Shown here piece after piece: positions 52,130 to 61,031 of a DNA stretch of 64,000 nucleotides. This DNA comes from Halobacterium sp. R2-5. Its GTDB lineage: Archaea > Halobacteriota > Halobacteria > Halobacteriales > Halobacteriaceae. The notes under the pieces are model-generated. The model saw only the letters and a list, made by a program, of their open reading frames with translations. It made no database searches and was not told the DNA's origin. The stretch's first letter is position 1, and each line of letters opens with the position of its first letter. Made by a program: the position numbers and the translations under genes. The DNA lies in assembly GCF_011734195.1 (NCBI RefSeq), contig NZ_JAANTH010000001.1, positions 992,001 to 1,056,000 of the forward strand, read 5' to 3'.

Positions 52130-52981
52130 GTGAGCATTCGCCGGTTCGTCCGCGGGACCGTCCCGTGGGGCTCCCTGGAGGCCGTCGCTCGCGAGGTCGC
52201 CGAGCGCTACGACCAGGAGGAAGTCCGGGTGACGTTCCTGGAGACGGACAACTGGCTGTCGACGCCGTGCGTCGTCAACGACCGGTGGTTCGTGAAAGTC
52301 GTCTCCGGGCAGAACGCACTCGTCCACGCGCTGTTCACGGGCGCGCGCAACCTCGGCGCGTTCTCCAGCGGCCGCGAGGGGTTCTTCGAGCCGTTCGACG
52401 GCCCAGTCGAGATGGCCGAACACGAGCTCGAAGCCACGCGGAAGCTCCAGAGCATCGGCGTGAACGCGCCCGACCCCGTCGAGTCGTTCGAGGTGGACGG
52501 CCTCGGCGTGCTCGTCTTGGAGTACCTCCCGGAGTTCCGGCCGCTCGACGACCTCCCCGTCGAGGACGTCGAGGCGTACGCGCCCGACCTGTTCCGCGCG
52601 CTCGCGGCGATGCACGAGAACGGCGTCGCACACGGCGACCTGCGCGGGGAGAACGTCCTCGTCTACGACGGCGAGCTGTTCTTCATCGACGCGACGAACG
52701 TCGCCGGCGACGGCCTGGAGGGCGCCCGCGCGTACGACCTGGCGTGCGCGCTGGCGGCGCTCGAACCGATTCTCGGCGCGAGCACGGTCGTCCGAATCGC
52801 CCTCGACGCCTACGAGACCGAGGAGAATCCGCGAACGCGGACGGACAACGCCGGGGCGCTGCTAGACGCCCAGGACTTCCTGAGCTTCATCCAGATCCGC
52901 CCCGACCACGACTTCGACAACGCCGCGCTCGCCGGCGAAATCGAGAAGACCGCGAGCGGGTGCGACGAGGCGACGCGCTGA
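52130..52981 (+). CDS. RIO-like serine/threonine protein kinase
   Basis: 283 residues with a minimal kinase-like fold. The catalytic loop is AHGDLRGENVLV (H168, D170, N175) and the metal-binding Asp is D187 in LFFIDATNV, the RIO/Bud32-like arrangement rather than the eukaryotic HRD/DFG. The N-lobe lysine is probably in WFVKVVSG near residue 55. It could be a lipopolysaccharide-kinase/RIO-type enzyme with unknown target. GTG 52130 is supported by TATA spacing. A 276-base stretch without a clear gene follows. Confidence 0.85.
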   Translation: MSIRRFVRGTVPWGSLEAVAREVAERYDQEEVRVTFLETDNWLSTPCVVNDRWFVKVVSGQNALVHALFTGARNLGAFSSGREGFFEPFDGPVEMAEHELEATRKLQSIGVNAPDPVESFEVDGLGVLVLEYLPEFRPLDDLPVEDVEAYAPDLFRALAAMHENGVAHGDLRGENVLVYDGELFFIDATNVAGDGLEGARAYDLACALAALEPILGASTVVRIALDAYETEENPRTRTDNAGALLDAQDFLSFIQIRPDHDFDNAALAGEIEKTASGCDEATR

Positions 52982-53257
52982 CCTCGATCGAACTCGGGGG
53001 GCGCTCGTTGCTCGCCTCGTTCCCACCGGTCTCGTCGCCGCTCTCCTGACTCTCGGTGTCCACGGACTCCTCGCAGGGGAGGGGTTCGTCCAGCGGCGCG
53101 TCACTGCGAGGAACGAGCGCCTGTCCCGGCGTGAAATTCGACGACGAACAGTTTCGACGCACGGCGGGCCACTGCGAGGCCGACCGCCGCGGCCGAGCGG
53201 GCCGAACCCGTCCATGGGAGGTGTACCTTTTTCACCGCTGCGCGCGCAGTTTTTGCC

Positions 53258-54772
53258 ATGACGTACCAGCACTACATCGACGGCGAGTGGGTCGACGGTC
53301 ACGGCTCGGAGACCTTCGAGAGCCGGAACCCCGCGAACGGGGAGACGCTCGGGGACTTCCAGCAGGGCACCGAGGAGGACGTCCAGGAGGCAATCGCGGC
53401 CGCGGACGCCGTAGAGGAGGAGTGGCAGTCGATGTCCCGCATCGACCGCGCGGAGTACCTCTGGGACATCTACAACGAGCTCAAGGACCGCCACCAGGAG
53501 CTCGGCGAAGTCGTGACCAAGGAGTGCGGCAAGGAGATCAGCGAGGGGAAAGCCGACGTCGCCGAGGCCTGGCACATGGTCGAGTGGGCGGCCGGCGACG
53601 CCCGCCACCCGAAGGGCGACATCGTCCCCTCCGAGATTCCGAGCAAGGACGCCTACATGCGGCGGAAGCCGCGCGGCGTCGTCGGCTGCATCACGCCGTG
53701 GAACTTCCCGGTCGCGATTCCGTTCTGGCACATGGCCGTCTCGCTCGTGGAGGGCAACACCGTCGTCTGGAAGCCCGCCGAGCAGACGCCGTGGTGCGGC
53801 CAGATCATCGCGGAGATGTTCGAGGACGCCGGCATCCCGGACGGCGTGTTCAACATGGTCCAGGGCTTCGGCGACGCGGGCGCGGCCATCGTCGACGACG
53901 ACCGCGTCGACACCGTCCTGTTCACCGGCTCCGCGGAGGTCGGCCAGCAGATCGCCCAGGAAGTCGCCGAGGACCCCGGCAAGCTCGCCGCGTGTGAGAT
54001 GGGCGGGAAGAACGGCATCGTCGTCACGGAGGAGGCGGACCTCGACATCGCCGTCCACTCCGCGGTGATGTCCTCGTTCAAGACGACCGGCCAGCGCTGT
54101 GTCTCCAGCGAGCGCCTCATCGTCCACGAGGACCTCTACGACGAGTTCAAGGAGCGCTTCGTGGAGGTCGCCGAGAAGGTCGCGGTCGGCGACCCGCTGG
54201 ACGACTCGACGTTCATGGGGCCCGCCATCGAGCCCGACCACGTCGAGAAGATCCAGAAGTACAACGACCTCGCCCGCGAGGAAGCCGAAAACGTCCTCGT
54301 CGACCGCACGGAGCTCGACGACGGCGAGATTCCCGACGGCCACGAGGACGGCCACTGGGTCGGCCCGTTCGTCTACGAGGTCGACTACGACCCGAACCTC
54401 CGCTGCATCAAAGAGGAGGTGTTCGGCCCGCACGTCGCGCTCATCGAGTACTCCGGCGACATCGAGCGCGCGGTCGAGATCCACAACGACACCCCGTACG
54501 GGCTCGCCGGCGCCATCATCAGCGAGGACTACCGGCAGATCAACTACTACCGCGACAACGCCGAGGTCGGTCTGTCGTACGGCAACCTCCCATGTATCGG
54601 CGCGGAGGTCCAGCTGCCGTTCGGCGGCGTGAAGAAGTCCGGCAACGGCTATCCGAGCGCCCGCGAGGTCATCGAGGCCGTCACCGAGCGCACCGCGTGG
54701 ACGCTCAACAACAGCAAGGACATCGAGATGGCGCAGGGCCTCTCGGCGGACATCAAGACCCAGGACGACTGA
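53258..54772 (+). CDS. Aldehyde dehydrogenase (NAD(P)-dependent)
   Basis: 504-residue ALDH. Cofactor and catalytic residues: PWNFPVAIPFWHMA, FTGSAEVGQQIA, general base E247 in EMGGKNG and nucleophile C281 in TTGQRCVSS; EEVFGPHV and PFGGVKKSGNG near the C-terminus. Sequence features recall haloarchaeal enzymes of the alpha-aminoadipic semialdehyde/succinate-semialdehyde-like branch, but the substrate is undecided. ATG 53258. Gaps of about 260-275 bases on each side contain no gene I can support. Confidence 0.94.
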   Translation: MTYQHYIDGEWVDGHGSETFESRNPANGETLGDFQQGTEEDVQEAIAAADAVEEEWQSMSRIDRAEYLWDIYNELKDRHQELGEVVTKECGKEISEGKADVAEAWHMVEWAAGDARHPKGDIVPSEIPSKDAYMRRKPRGVVGCITPWNFPVAIPFWHMAVSLVEGNTVVWKPAEQTPWCGQIIAEMFEDAGIPDGVFNMVQGFGDAGAAIVDDDRVDTVLFTGSAEVGQQIAQEVAEDPGKLAACEMGGKNGIVVTEEADLDIAVHSAVMSSFKTTGQRCVSSERLIVHEDLYDEFKERFVEVAEKVAVGDPLDDSTFMGPAIEPDHVEKIQKYNDLAREEAENVLVDRTELDDGEIPDGHEDGHWVGPFVYEVDYDPNLRCIKEEVFGPHVALIEYSGDIERAVEIHNDTPYGLAGAIISEDYRQINYYRDNAEVGLSYGNLPCIGAEVQLPFGGVKKSGNGYPSAREVIEAVTERTAWTLNNSKDIEMAQGLSADIKTQDD

Positions 54773-55033
54773 AGCGGCCGCCCCTCCACGTTCTTTCTTC
54801 GAGGCGCCCAGCCGCGGCTGTCGAGTGTGAAAGTGGGAGAGGAGGCGGAAGGGGTGGCGGATTTGGTCCCGCTGACTGCGGCCGCGGGCCGGGGACGCGG
54901 CCGCGCCGGCGGACGCGGAGCGGACGTGGACGCGTTGTCTTGCCGGTGCGACGAGAAAAGCGTCGACTACCGGCACGCGGTAGTAGCGCGCCGCGGCACT
55001 TAAACTCACGTATCCCGGTGACCGGGTTCCGCT

Positions 55034-55831
55034 TCAGGCCCGTCGGTCGTCGAGCGCGGGGAACTCCTCGCGGACGGTCGCGACGCGCTCGGGGTCGAGG
55101 TCGGCGTACACGATACCGGGCTCGTCGCCCGTGCTCGCGACCGCGGTGCCCCACGGGTCGTAGACGGTCGAGCGGCCGAGCAGCCGCGCGTCCTCGAAGT
55201 CGCCGCTGCCGTTGACCGCGGCGACGTACGCGAGGTTCTCGACCGCGCGCGCCTGCGGCAGCAGCTTCCAGTGCTCGACGCGCGGATACGGCCACGCCGA
55301 CGGGACGAGCAGGAGGTCGACGCCGCGCTCGACGAGGCTACGGTAGAGCTCCGGGAACCGGAGGTCGTAGCAGGTCGTGACCGCCGCCGTGAACCCGCCG
55401 AGTTCGGCGGTCGGGACGGCTTCGCCCGGGGTGAGTAGCTGGGCTTCGGCGGACTCGTAGCCGAACAGGTGGTGTTTTCGGTACGCGAGCAGGCGCTCGC
55501 CGTCCGCGTCGAACAGCACGCTCGTGTTCGCGAGGCCGTCCTCCGCGGGGCCGCCGTCGGTCGCCGAGAGGTCCTCGACGACGCTGCCCGCCAGCAGCGC
55601 GACGCCCTCCTCGACGGCCGCGTCCCGGACCGCCGACAGCGAGGGGCCGTCGAGCGGTTCGGCGTCGCGCTGGTAGGCGTCGAACGCGAAGAATCCGACG
55701 TTGAACAGCTCCGGCAGGCAGACGAGGTCCGCGCCCTCGCCGGCGGCCTCCCGGACGGCGTCGACGGCGCGCTCGACGTTCGCATCCACCGCCGCGCCCT
55801 CGACACCGATCTGGGCGAGCGCGACGCGCAT
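55034..55831 (-). CDS. Nitrilase-family carbon-nitrogen hydrolase
   Basis: 265 residues. The catalytic triad is visible: Glu in CLPELFNVGFF, Lys in YRKHHLFG and Cys in TTCYDLRFPELYR. The fold is that of omega-amidase/NIT2-like or deaminated-glutathione amidase enzymes, which cleave small amides. ATG 55831 is adjacent (one base apart) to the stop of the upstream SRPBCC-type gene, so the two are cotranscribed. Exact substrate not known. Confidence 0.93.
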   Translation of the reverse strand: MRVALAQIGVEGAAVDANVERAVDAVREAAGEGADLVCLPELFNVGFFAFDAYQRDAEPLDGPSLSAVRDAAVEEGVALLAGSVVEDLSATDGGPAEDGLANTSVLFDADGERLLAYRKHHLFGYESAEAQLLTPGEAVPTAELGGFTAAVTTCYDLRFPELYRSLVERGVDLLLVPSAWPYPRVEHWKLLPQARAVENLAYVAAVNGSGDFEDARLLGRSTVYDPWGTAVASTGDEPGIVYADLDPERVATVREEFPALDDRRA

Positions 55832-55832
55832 C

Positions 55833-56246
55833 TCAGGCCTCCGCCTCCAGGGCGTCCTGCAGGCCGCCGAGTTCGTCGTCGAGGTTCCGCTCGAAGAACC
55901 GCTCGACGCCCGGCACCTTCCCGTCGACGACGAACCGGTTGGTCACCCGCGAGCCGCCGTTCGCGGACGCCACTTCGTGCTCGCCCGTGACGTCGAAGAT
56001 GCGGGACTGGCCGACGAACTTCACGTACCGCGGCGGGTCCACGTCGACGTCGCGGGTCTCGACCTGGATCGTGCTCCGCACCACCGGAATCGGGAGGCGG
56101 ACGTGCCAGGTCGTCGTGTCGCCGTCGCGCTCGTAGCTGTCCACGACGCTGATTGCGCCCGCGCGCTGCTCCGGGTCCGAGATGAACGCCCACACGTCCT
56201 CGGGAGAGACCGACACCTCGAACGTCCGCTCGACCCGAACTGTCAT
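55833..56246 (-). CDS. SRPBCC-family protein (CoxG/polyketide cyclase-like)
   Basis: 137 residues, START/Bet v 1-type helix-grip fold: beta strand MTVRVERTFEVSVSPEDVWAF at the start, DPEQRAGAISVV, several strands (DTTTWHVRLPIPVV, YVKFVGQSRIFDVTGEHEV) and a long C-terminal helix ERFFERNLDDELGGLQDALE. These proteins bind hydrophobic ligands. ATG 56246; in-frame upstream sequence is basic and non-coding-like. Operon with the nitrilase-family gene. Confidence 0.85.
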   Translation of the reverse strand: MTVRVERTFEVSVSPEDVWAFISDPEQRAGAISVVDSYERDGDTTTWHVRLPIPVVRSTIQVETRDVDVDPPRYVKFVGQSRIFDVTGEHEVASANGGSRVTNRFVVDGKVPGVERFFERNLDDELGGLQDALEAEA

Positions 56247-56283
56247 ACGCGGAGTTGTCCGCCCGCCAGCAAAAAGCCGCCGA

Positions 56284-56511
56284 TTACGCGGGTTCGACGC
56301 GCCACGTCGTCGACTTCGAGCGGCTCCACTTCTCGATGTCGACGTCCTCGGTCTTCTCCGCGAGCTCGGGGAGCCGCACACCGACCTGCTTCGAGGAGAG
56401 CCCGAGGTGGTTCGCGATGTTCTTCGCGCGGAAGTACCGCTCGCCCTTCTCGACGCTCTCGTGGAGGAACTCCAGGATTCGGCGTTCCTCGTCGGTGTAT
56501 TCGTCAGTCAT
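56284..56511 (-). CDS. Small winged-helix-like protein (DUF7123-like)
   Basis: 75 residues. A compact helix-turn-helix-like domain (EERRILEFLHESVEKGERYF, AKNIANHLGLSSKQVGVRLP) with a C-terminal strand region KSTTWRVEPA, resembling a haloarchaeal family I associate with DUF7123. DNA binding is likely from the pattern. No target known. ATG 56511 preceded by a run of AT-rich bases that may be its promoter. Confidence 0.8.
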   Translation of the reverse strand: MTDEYTDEERRILEFLHESVEKGERYFRAKNIANHLGLSSKQVGVRLPELAEKTEDVDIEKWSRSKSTTWRVEPA

Positions 56512-56550
56512 TACCTAGAATCTACGCTCCTCGCCGGTTTATCGCTTTTG

Positions 56551-56736
56551 CTACCCCCAGGCGTGGATGGCGGCGACGCACAGCGCCGACAGCGTGACGG
56601 CGCCGGCGAAGCCGAGTGCGGTCTGGAACTGTCCTGGCGCGACGAGCGTGTACGCCGCCGCGGCGACGGCGAGCAGGCCGAGCGCGAGGCCGACGCCGAC
56701 GCTCATGTCCGTCTCCTGGGTTGACCCAGTCGTCAT
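56551..56736 (-). CDS. Small two-TM membrane protein (DUF7525-like)
   Basis: 61 residues. A short polar N-terminus (MTTGSTQETDMS) precedes two hydrophobic helices, VGVGLALGLLAVAAAAYTLV and ALGFAGAVTLSALCVAAIH. It resembles a haloarchaeal family I associate with DUF7525. Internal ATG 56706 is an alternative start. It lies 39 bases upstream of the DUF7123-like gene on the same strand. Function unknown. Confidence 0.72.
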   Translation of the reverse strand: MTTGSTQETDMSVGVGLALGLLAVAAAAYTLVAPGQFQTALGFAGAVTLSALCVAAIHAWG

Positions 56737-56829
56737 GCCTGGGGGTTGCGTCGGGGGTCCCTTAACTGGTTCTACTCGGAGCAGTCCCGGGCCAACAGAC
56801 TTTCAACGCGGAAGCGCTCGCAGTCCAGC

Positions 56830-58005
56830 ATGGACGTGCGCGCGCTGTTGTTCGGGAGCACACTCCGAATCGCCGTGACCGTCGTCGCCGGCTTCGCGCT
56901 GGCGGTCGGCGGCGCGTTCTTCGCGGGCGCGCTCGGCGTGCCGAGCGTCGAACAGGTCGACAACCGCTTCGGGGCGGTCGACGACACGCGGACCGAGATC
57001 GAGACCGACGTCGTCGTGCACAACCCGAACCCGGTCGGCGTCCGGCTCGGGGACACGAGCGTGAACTACACGGTGTCGATGAACGACGTGGAGATGGCCC
57101 AGGGGAGCAAGGACGGCGTCGGCATCGGCGCCGGGAACTCCACGGTGAACCTGACGACGGACCTCCGGAACGAGCGCATCCCGCCGTGGTGGGTGAGCCA
57201 CGTGCGCAACGGCGAGCGCACGGACCTCTCGGTGACAGCGACCGCGCACTCCGGGCTCGTCGGGCGGTCGGCGACGTTCCAGGCCGCCGACCGCACCATC
57301 GAGACGGACCTCATCGGGCAGTTCAACTCCAGCGAGGACCGTCCCGTGAACGCGGACATGGCGCTCGTCGACGACCCCGTGGCCATCATCCGGCAGACGA
57401 ACGCCTCGTGGGGCACGGTCACCGAGGAGGAGACGCCCATCGAGTTGGAGTTCGGCGTCTACAACCCCAAGGCCTCGCCGCTGGTCGTCTCGAACATCGG
57501 CTACAACATCACGATGAACGGCGTGCCAGTCGGCGACGGCGAGACCGCGGAGACCGAGTCCATCCCGGGGAAGACCTACCGCGTCGTGGAGACGCCGACG
57601 GCCATCGACAACCAGAACCTCGACGAGTGGTGGGTGACCCACGTCGAGAACGACCAGACGACGGAGCTCCGCATCGACTTCTACGCGGAGATCGAGCCGC
57701 CGGGCTCCTCGGAGACGATTCGCGTGCCGCTTGAGGACCTGACGTACACGCGCACCATCGAGACCGACATGTTCGGGACGAAAGGCGAGACGAACGCCGG
57801 TGCGGGCGGCGACACCGACGGGAGCGAGACGACCACCGAGAGCGGGACGACGAGGGAGGAAAGCACGACGAACGGCACGACGAGCGACGAGACGACAACC
57901 GAGGACAGCACCACGACCGAGGAGAGTTCGACTACCGAGAGCGGAACGACGGACGACAGTACGACGACCGACGACGGCCTGCTCCCGCGCGTCGCCCGCG
58001 CCTGA
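56830..58005 (+). CDS. WHy/LEA14-like exported protein with Ser/Thr tail
   Basis: 391 residues. One N-terminal membrane segment (IAVTVVAGFALAVGGAFFAG), then two water-stress/hypersensitive-response (LEA14-like) beta domains, each with the pattern E(T/L)xxxVxNPNPxxVxL: ETDVVVHNPNPVGVRL and ELEFGVYNPKASPLVV. A long tail of ~60 residues almost all Thr, Ser, Glu and Gly ends with a short RVARA. It is likely an anchored envelope protein with a glycosylatable stalk. In other archaea such proteins relate to desiccation stress; function here is inferred. Confidence 0.82.
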   Translation: MDVRALLFGSTLRIAVTVVAGFALAVGGAFFAGALGVPSVEQVDNRFGAVDDTRTEIETDVVVHNPNPVGVRLGDTSVNYTVSMNDVEMAQGSKDGVGIGAGNSTVNLTTDLRNERIPPWWVSHVRNGERTDLSVTATAHSGLVGRSATFQAADRTIETDLIGQFNSSEDRPVNADMALVDDPVAIIRQTNASWGTVTEEETPIELEFGVYNPKASPLVVSNIGYNITMNGVPVGDGETAETESIPGKTYRVVETPTAIDNQNLDEWWVTHVENDQTTELRIDFYAEIEPPGSSETIRVPLEDLTYTRTIETDMFGTKGETNAGAGGDTDGSETTTESGTTREESTTNGTTSDETTTEDSTTTEESSTTESGTTDDSTTTDDGLLPRVARA

Positions 58006-58044
58006 GCGCCACAGCGAGTGACGCGGTCGCACGGGTGGGACAGA

Positions 58045-58050
58045 TTTTTA
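58045..58050 (+). promoter_or_regulatory. TATA-like box ahead of the frameshifted gene
   Basis: TTTTTA lies about 27 bases before ATG 58075. It marks that ATG as the real translation start of the downstream reading frame, whose body is in the +1 frame. Confidence 0.5.
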
Positions 58051-58074
58051 CGCGGCGACTCGCTTCTCTCGAAC

Positions 58075-58528
58075 ATGAACCGGAGTACCCAGGCTCCTGG
58101 TCGAGTTCTCCGACTGTGAACAGTCCATCGCCGTCGAGCCAGACGGCGGCGATATCCGGGTCACCGTCGGCGGCGAAACCATCGAGCTCTCCCGCGAGCA
58201 CGCCGCCGAGCTGCGGGACGCCGTCGGTGACGCGCTGACGAGACGCGAGGAATTCTTCCGCACCGCCTACGAGCACCGCGAGGACGGCAGCTACGTCGTC
58301 GAGCGCCGCAGCGCGGACTCGTCGGGCAACTCCACCGTCTTCGACAGCTTCGCGGACGTCCGCCGGCTGTTCGAGCGGCTGCCCGAGACGTTCGGCGCCG
58401 AGGACCTCTCGGCGGCCGGCGTCACGGGGTCGCGGCGCCACATGCTCGTGCGGCACTTCGCCGAACACCCGGAGTTCGCGTGCACGCTCGCCTCGCGCAA
58501 CCCACTGGAGGCGGAGAAGACGGGGTGA
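58075..58528 (+). pseudogene. DUF7528-like gene with 5' frameshift
   Basis: A protein-like frame runs from about 58079 to TGA 58528 and includes LSREHAAELRDAVGDALT, EEFFRTAYEHREDGSYVVER and GVTGSRRHMLVRHFAEHPEF, matching what I recall of a haloarchaeal family near DUF7528. That frame has no ATG, GTG or TTG near its beginning. The ATG with correct promoter spacing (58075) is one frame away and stops at 58117-58119. One extra base between 58078 and 58117 would explain it. It could be a sequencing error, a true pseudogene or programmed frameshifting. Confidence 0.6.
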
Positions 58529-58537
58529 ACGCCGCGC

Positions 58538-59566
58538 TCAGTTGATGGTCGTGTGCGCGGACTGCTCGTTGAGCGCGAGGTTCGCGGCGATTTCGGCGTT
58601 CCGCATCGCGTACTGGGCGGTCTGCTGGAGGCTCACGAGCACCTCCCGGACTTCCAGGAGGTCGTCGTTTCCCATCTCCGGGAGGTCCGCGAGGATGTCG
58701 CCCTCGCGGTCGCCGAGCTCCGCGAACAGGTCCCGGACCTCGACGGTGGCGTCGTAGTTTCGGGTGACGACCGCCTCGACGGCCGCGGCCGTAATCTCGT
58801 CGACCTGGTCGGTGAACTCCCGGATGCGCCGCATCGTCGACTGGTCGACGTCGAGGCTGTTGCCCTCCGCGTCGAGGACGATCTCCGCGATGTCCTCGGC
58901 GTTGTCCGCGGTGAGCTCCAGGTTCTTCGCGACGGAGCGGTAGCCGATGAGCGGGAAGCCGTCGTCGAGGCCGACGGCGCGCGCGAGGTTCGGGTTCTGG
59001 TAGGCGGTGAAGATGAGCCGGAGCAGCAACACGAAGATCTTGTTCGCCTGGCGTTCGCGGTTGAGCGCGCGCTGAGCCATGTCTGGGCTGCCGTGCGCGA
59101 GCGCCTTCACGGCCTCCTCGCGCATCGTCGAGCCCGTGCTCTCCAGCCGTTCGAGGAGGTTGTCGAGGTCGAAGTCCTCGGGGTCGACCGAGCAGCGGAT
59201 GGTGATGCGTTCGGGGGTCTCCTCGACGACGCCGAGGCCCATGAGCTGCGTCTCGGCCTTGTAGACGGCGTTGATGTGCTCGGAGTCGAGGGCGTCCTCG
59301 CTCTCGACGTGGATGACGCGGCGGCCGAGGACGTACTGGCCGACGATGGCGCGCTCGACGGCGTCGGCGTCGAAGTTCTCGGTGTGAATCGTGGCTTCCG
59401 TCTCCTCGCCGTGCGCGGACTCTGGGGTGACCGTCAGCGAGCCCTTCCCGCTCTCGCGGACGGTGACCTCGTCGCCCTTCTCGACGTCCTGCTTGCGCGC
59501 CCACTCCGCGGGCAGCGTCATCGCGAGCGTCGAGGGACCGAGCCGCTGGACTTTCCGGGTTTCCAT
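58538..59566 (-). CDS. phoU: PhoU-type phosphate regulator with AbrB domain
   Basis: 342 residues. The N-terminal ~45 residues are a SpoVT/AbrB DNA-binding-like domain (METRKVQRLGPSTLAMTLPA), followed by two PhoU helical bundles with the metal-binding ExxxD pattern, e.g. AEDIAEIVLDAEGNSLDVDQ. This AbrB-PhoU fusion is typical of haloarchaea and probably a phosphate-responsive regulator, but no pst genes are adjacent. ATG 59566 is supported by a TATA-like GATTAAG (minus strand, 59591-59597) about 27 bases upstream. Confidence 0.92.
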   Translation of the reverse strand: METRKVQRLGPSTLAMTLPAEWARKQDVEKGDEVTVRESGKGSLTVTPESAHGEETEATIHTENFDADAVERAIVGQYVLGRRVIHVESEDALDSEHINAVYKAETQLMGLGVVEETPERITIRCSVDPEDFDLDNLLERLESTGSTMREEAVKALAHGSPDMAQRALNRERQANKIFVLLLRLIFTAYQNPNLARAVGLDDGFPLIGYRSVAKNLELTADNAEDIAEIVLDAEGNSLDVDQSTMRRIREFTDQVDEITAAAVEAVVTRNYDATVEVRDLFAELGDREGDILADLPEMGNDDLLEVREVLVSLQQTAQYAMRNAEIAANLALNEQSAHTTIN

Positions 59567-59698
59567 ACGTCCGGAAGGCACTGGAATGGCCTTAATCTTA
59601 CTCCTCTCTCCTTATACTCGCCTTAAGGTAGGTTCGTTGACCTGGGGGCGAGGGCGGAATCCGGGAGGCTTTTGCCGGCGCCGCCCTTTCAGTTAGGC

Positions 59699-59872
59699 AT
59701 GGGTTTTGGTAGCTACGACGAGTCCGAGCAGAAAGACCAGAGCGTGGACACGGACGACGACCGCGGGGTCAACGTCCACGAGAACGACCACGACGGGGAC
59801 GTGAGCTTCGACACCGACGCCGACAGCGACGAACTCATCAACCAGCTCCAGTCGATGAAAGACGACGACTAA
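59699..59872 (+). CDS. DUF5786 family small acidic protein
   Basis: 57-residue, very acidic, mostly disordered protein (GFGSYDESEQKDQSVDTDDD, NVHENDHDGDVSFD, ELINQLQSMKDDD). It matches my recollection of haloarchaeal DUF5786. ATG 59699 gives the expected start MGFGSYDESEQ; AT-rich CTTTTG lies about 27 bases upstream. Divergent from phoU. Function unknown. Confidence 0.82.
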   Translation: MGFGSYDESEQKDQSVDTDDDRGVNVHENDHDGDVSFDTDADSDELINQLQSMKDDD

Positions 59873-59906
59873 CCCGGACCCGACGACTCTCTCTCGGCTC
59901 TGCTTC

Positions 59907-60974
59907 CTACACGACTTTCATCATCCGTTCTTCGAACCGCCCGGTCCTGACTTTCGTCCAGCCGCGCAGCGACTCGTCGACGCCCTCGTCGCCCGTGTCC
60001 ACCCGAAGCACGCCCGTCTCGTCGAGTTTCCGGGGCGACGCCACGACGCGTACTTCGCTCCGCTCGATGACAGCCGGGGAAATCTGGTGGTTGCCGCGCC
60101 CGAACACGAACCCCTGTCCGCCGATGGGCGACACGAGAATCACGTTCTCGTCGCCGAGCGCAGCCAGAATCTCGTCCTCGCTGCCGTCCCGCACGACGAG
60201 TTCGCCGTCCCGGTAGACGTCCACGCCGAGCGGCGACCCGTCGACGCCCAGCGCGTCCGCGACGTCGCCGAGCGTGCCGCCCGGACCGAGCACGTACGTC
60301 ACGCCGGGCTCGACCGCGTCGGCGACGGCCTCCGCGAGCGCGTCCGTGCTGCCCGCGTGGACCTGCTTGGCGGACTGGAGGTCTTCTGCGACCGGTACCT
60401 CGACGACTCCCCGCAGGCGCGTGCGTACCTCGCCGCCGCGGTACGCGTCCTCGTCGATGTCGTTGACCTCCCGCGTCTCGGTGTCCTCGAACGCCGCCGC
60501 GACTCGGCCCGCGGCCTCCGGGCGCACCGCGAACACCGACGAGTACACTTTCACGCCCGCGGGCACGCCCAGCACGGGGATGTCCGCGTCGAGCTCGTCG
60601 AGCGCGCTGGCGACGTCCGTCGCGGTGCCGTCGCCGCCGACGAACAGAATCAGGTCGACGCCGCGCTCGGCGAACGCGCGCACCGCCGCTCGCGTGTCCG
60701 CCGCAGTCGTCTCCTCGCCCTCGGGTTCGCCGACGACTTCCGGGTCGAATCCCGCAGCCCTTCCTTCCTCGGCGCCCATCTCGCCGCCGTACGCGAGGAT
60801 TTCGATGTCGGGCGCGCGCTCCCGGAGCGCTTCGAGGGCGTCCCGCGCACGTTCCGGCGCCCGCGGCTCCGCACCGCGTTCGCGGGCTTCTTCGACCTTC
60901 CCGTCGGTCCCCTTCAGGCCGACGCGACCGCCCATCCCCGCGATGGGGTTCACGACGACGCCGACAGTTCGCAT
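59907..60974 (-). CDS. ATP-NAD kinase-family protein
   Basis: 355 residues. NAD-kinase-like fold with the GGDGT motif (FVGGDGTATDV) after an N-terminal Rossmann part (VVVNPIAGMGG) and a second conserved SPIGGQGFVFGRGNHQ in the C-terminal half, which matches the AcoX-like ATP-NAD kinase branch. Catalysis of NAD phosphorylation is plausible, but AcoX-type members may have other roles. ATG 60974 is chosen; the longer upstream frame runs through intergenic sequence. Confidence 0.88.
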   Translation of the reverse strand: MRTVGVVVNPIAGMGGRVGLKGTDGKVEEARERGAEPRAPERARDALEALRERAPDIEILAYGGEMGAEEGRAAGFDPEVVGEPEGEETTAADTRAAVRAFAERGVDLILFVGGDGTATDVASALDELDADIPVLGVPAGVKVYSSVFAVRPEAAGRVAAAFEDTETREVNDIDEDAYRGGEVRTRLRGVVEVPVAEDLQSAKQVHAGSTDALAEAVADAVEPGVTYVLGPGGTLGDVADALGVDGSPLGVDVYRDGELVVRDGSEDEILAALGDENVILVSPIGGQGFVFGRGNHQISPAVIERSEVRVVASPRKLDETGVLRVDTGDEGVDESLRGWTKVRTGRFEERMMKVV

Positions 60975-61031
60975 ACCCGAACTTGGGCGTTCCCGCCGAA
61001 AAGCCGTGCGGTCGGGCGCTTCGAAACGTAC

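Noticed and set aside
52887-53162. 91-residue acidic minus-strand frame after the RIO-like kinase
   Set aside because: The first ~55 residues look haloarchaeal in composition, but the rest is an Arg/Ser run overlapping the kinase gene on the other strand. No family, promoter or sensible stop context supports it.
52862-55009. 715-codon minus-strand frame opposite aldehyde dehydrogenase
   Set aside because: Antisense shadow; the plus strand carries the complete ALDH active site.
58035-58238. Third-frame plus-strand frame over the DUF7528-like gene
   Set aside because: Ser/Pro-rich translation without family resemblance; the +1 frame has the conserved-looking protein.
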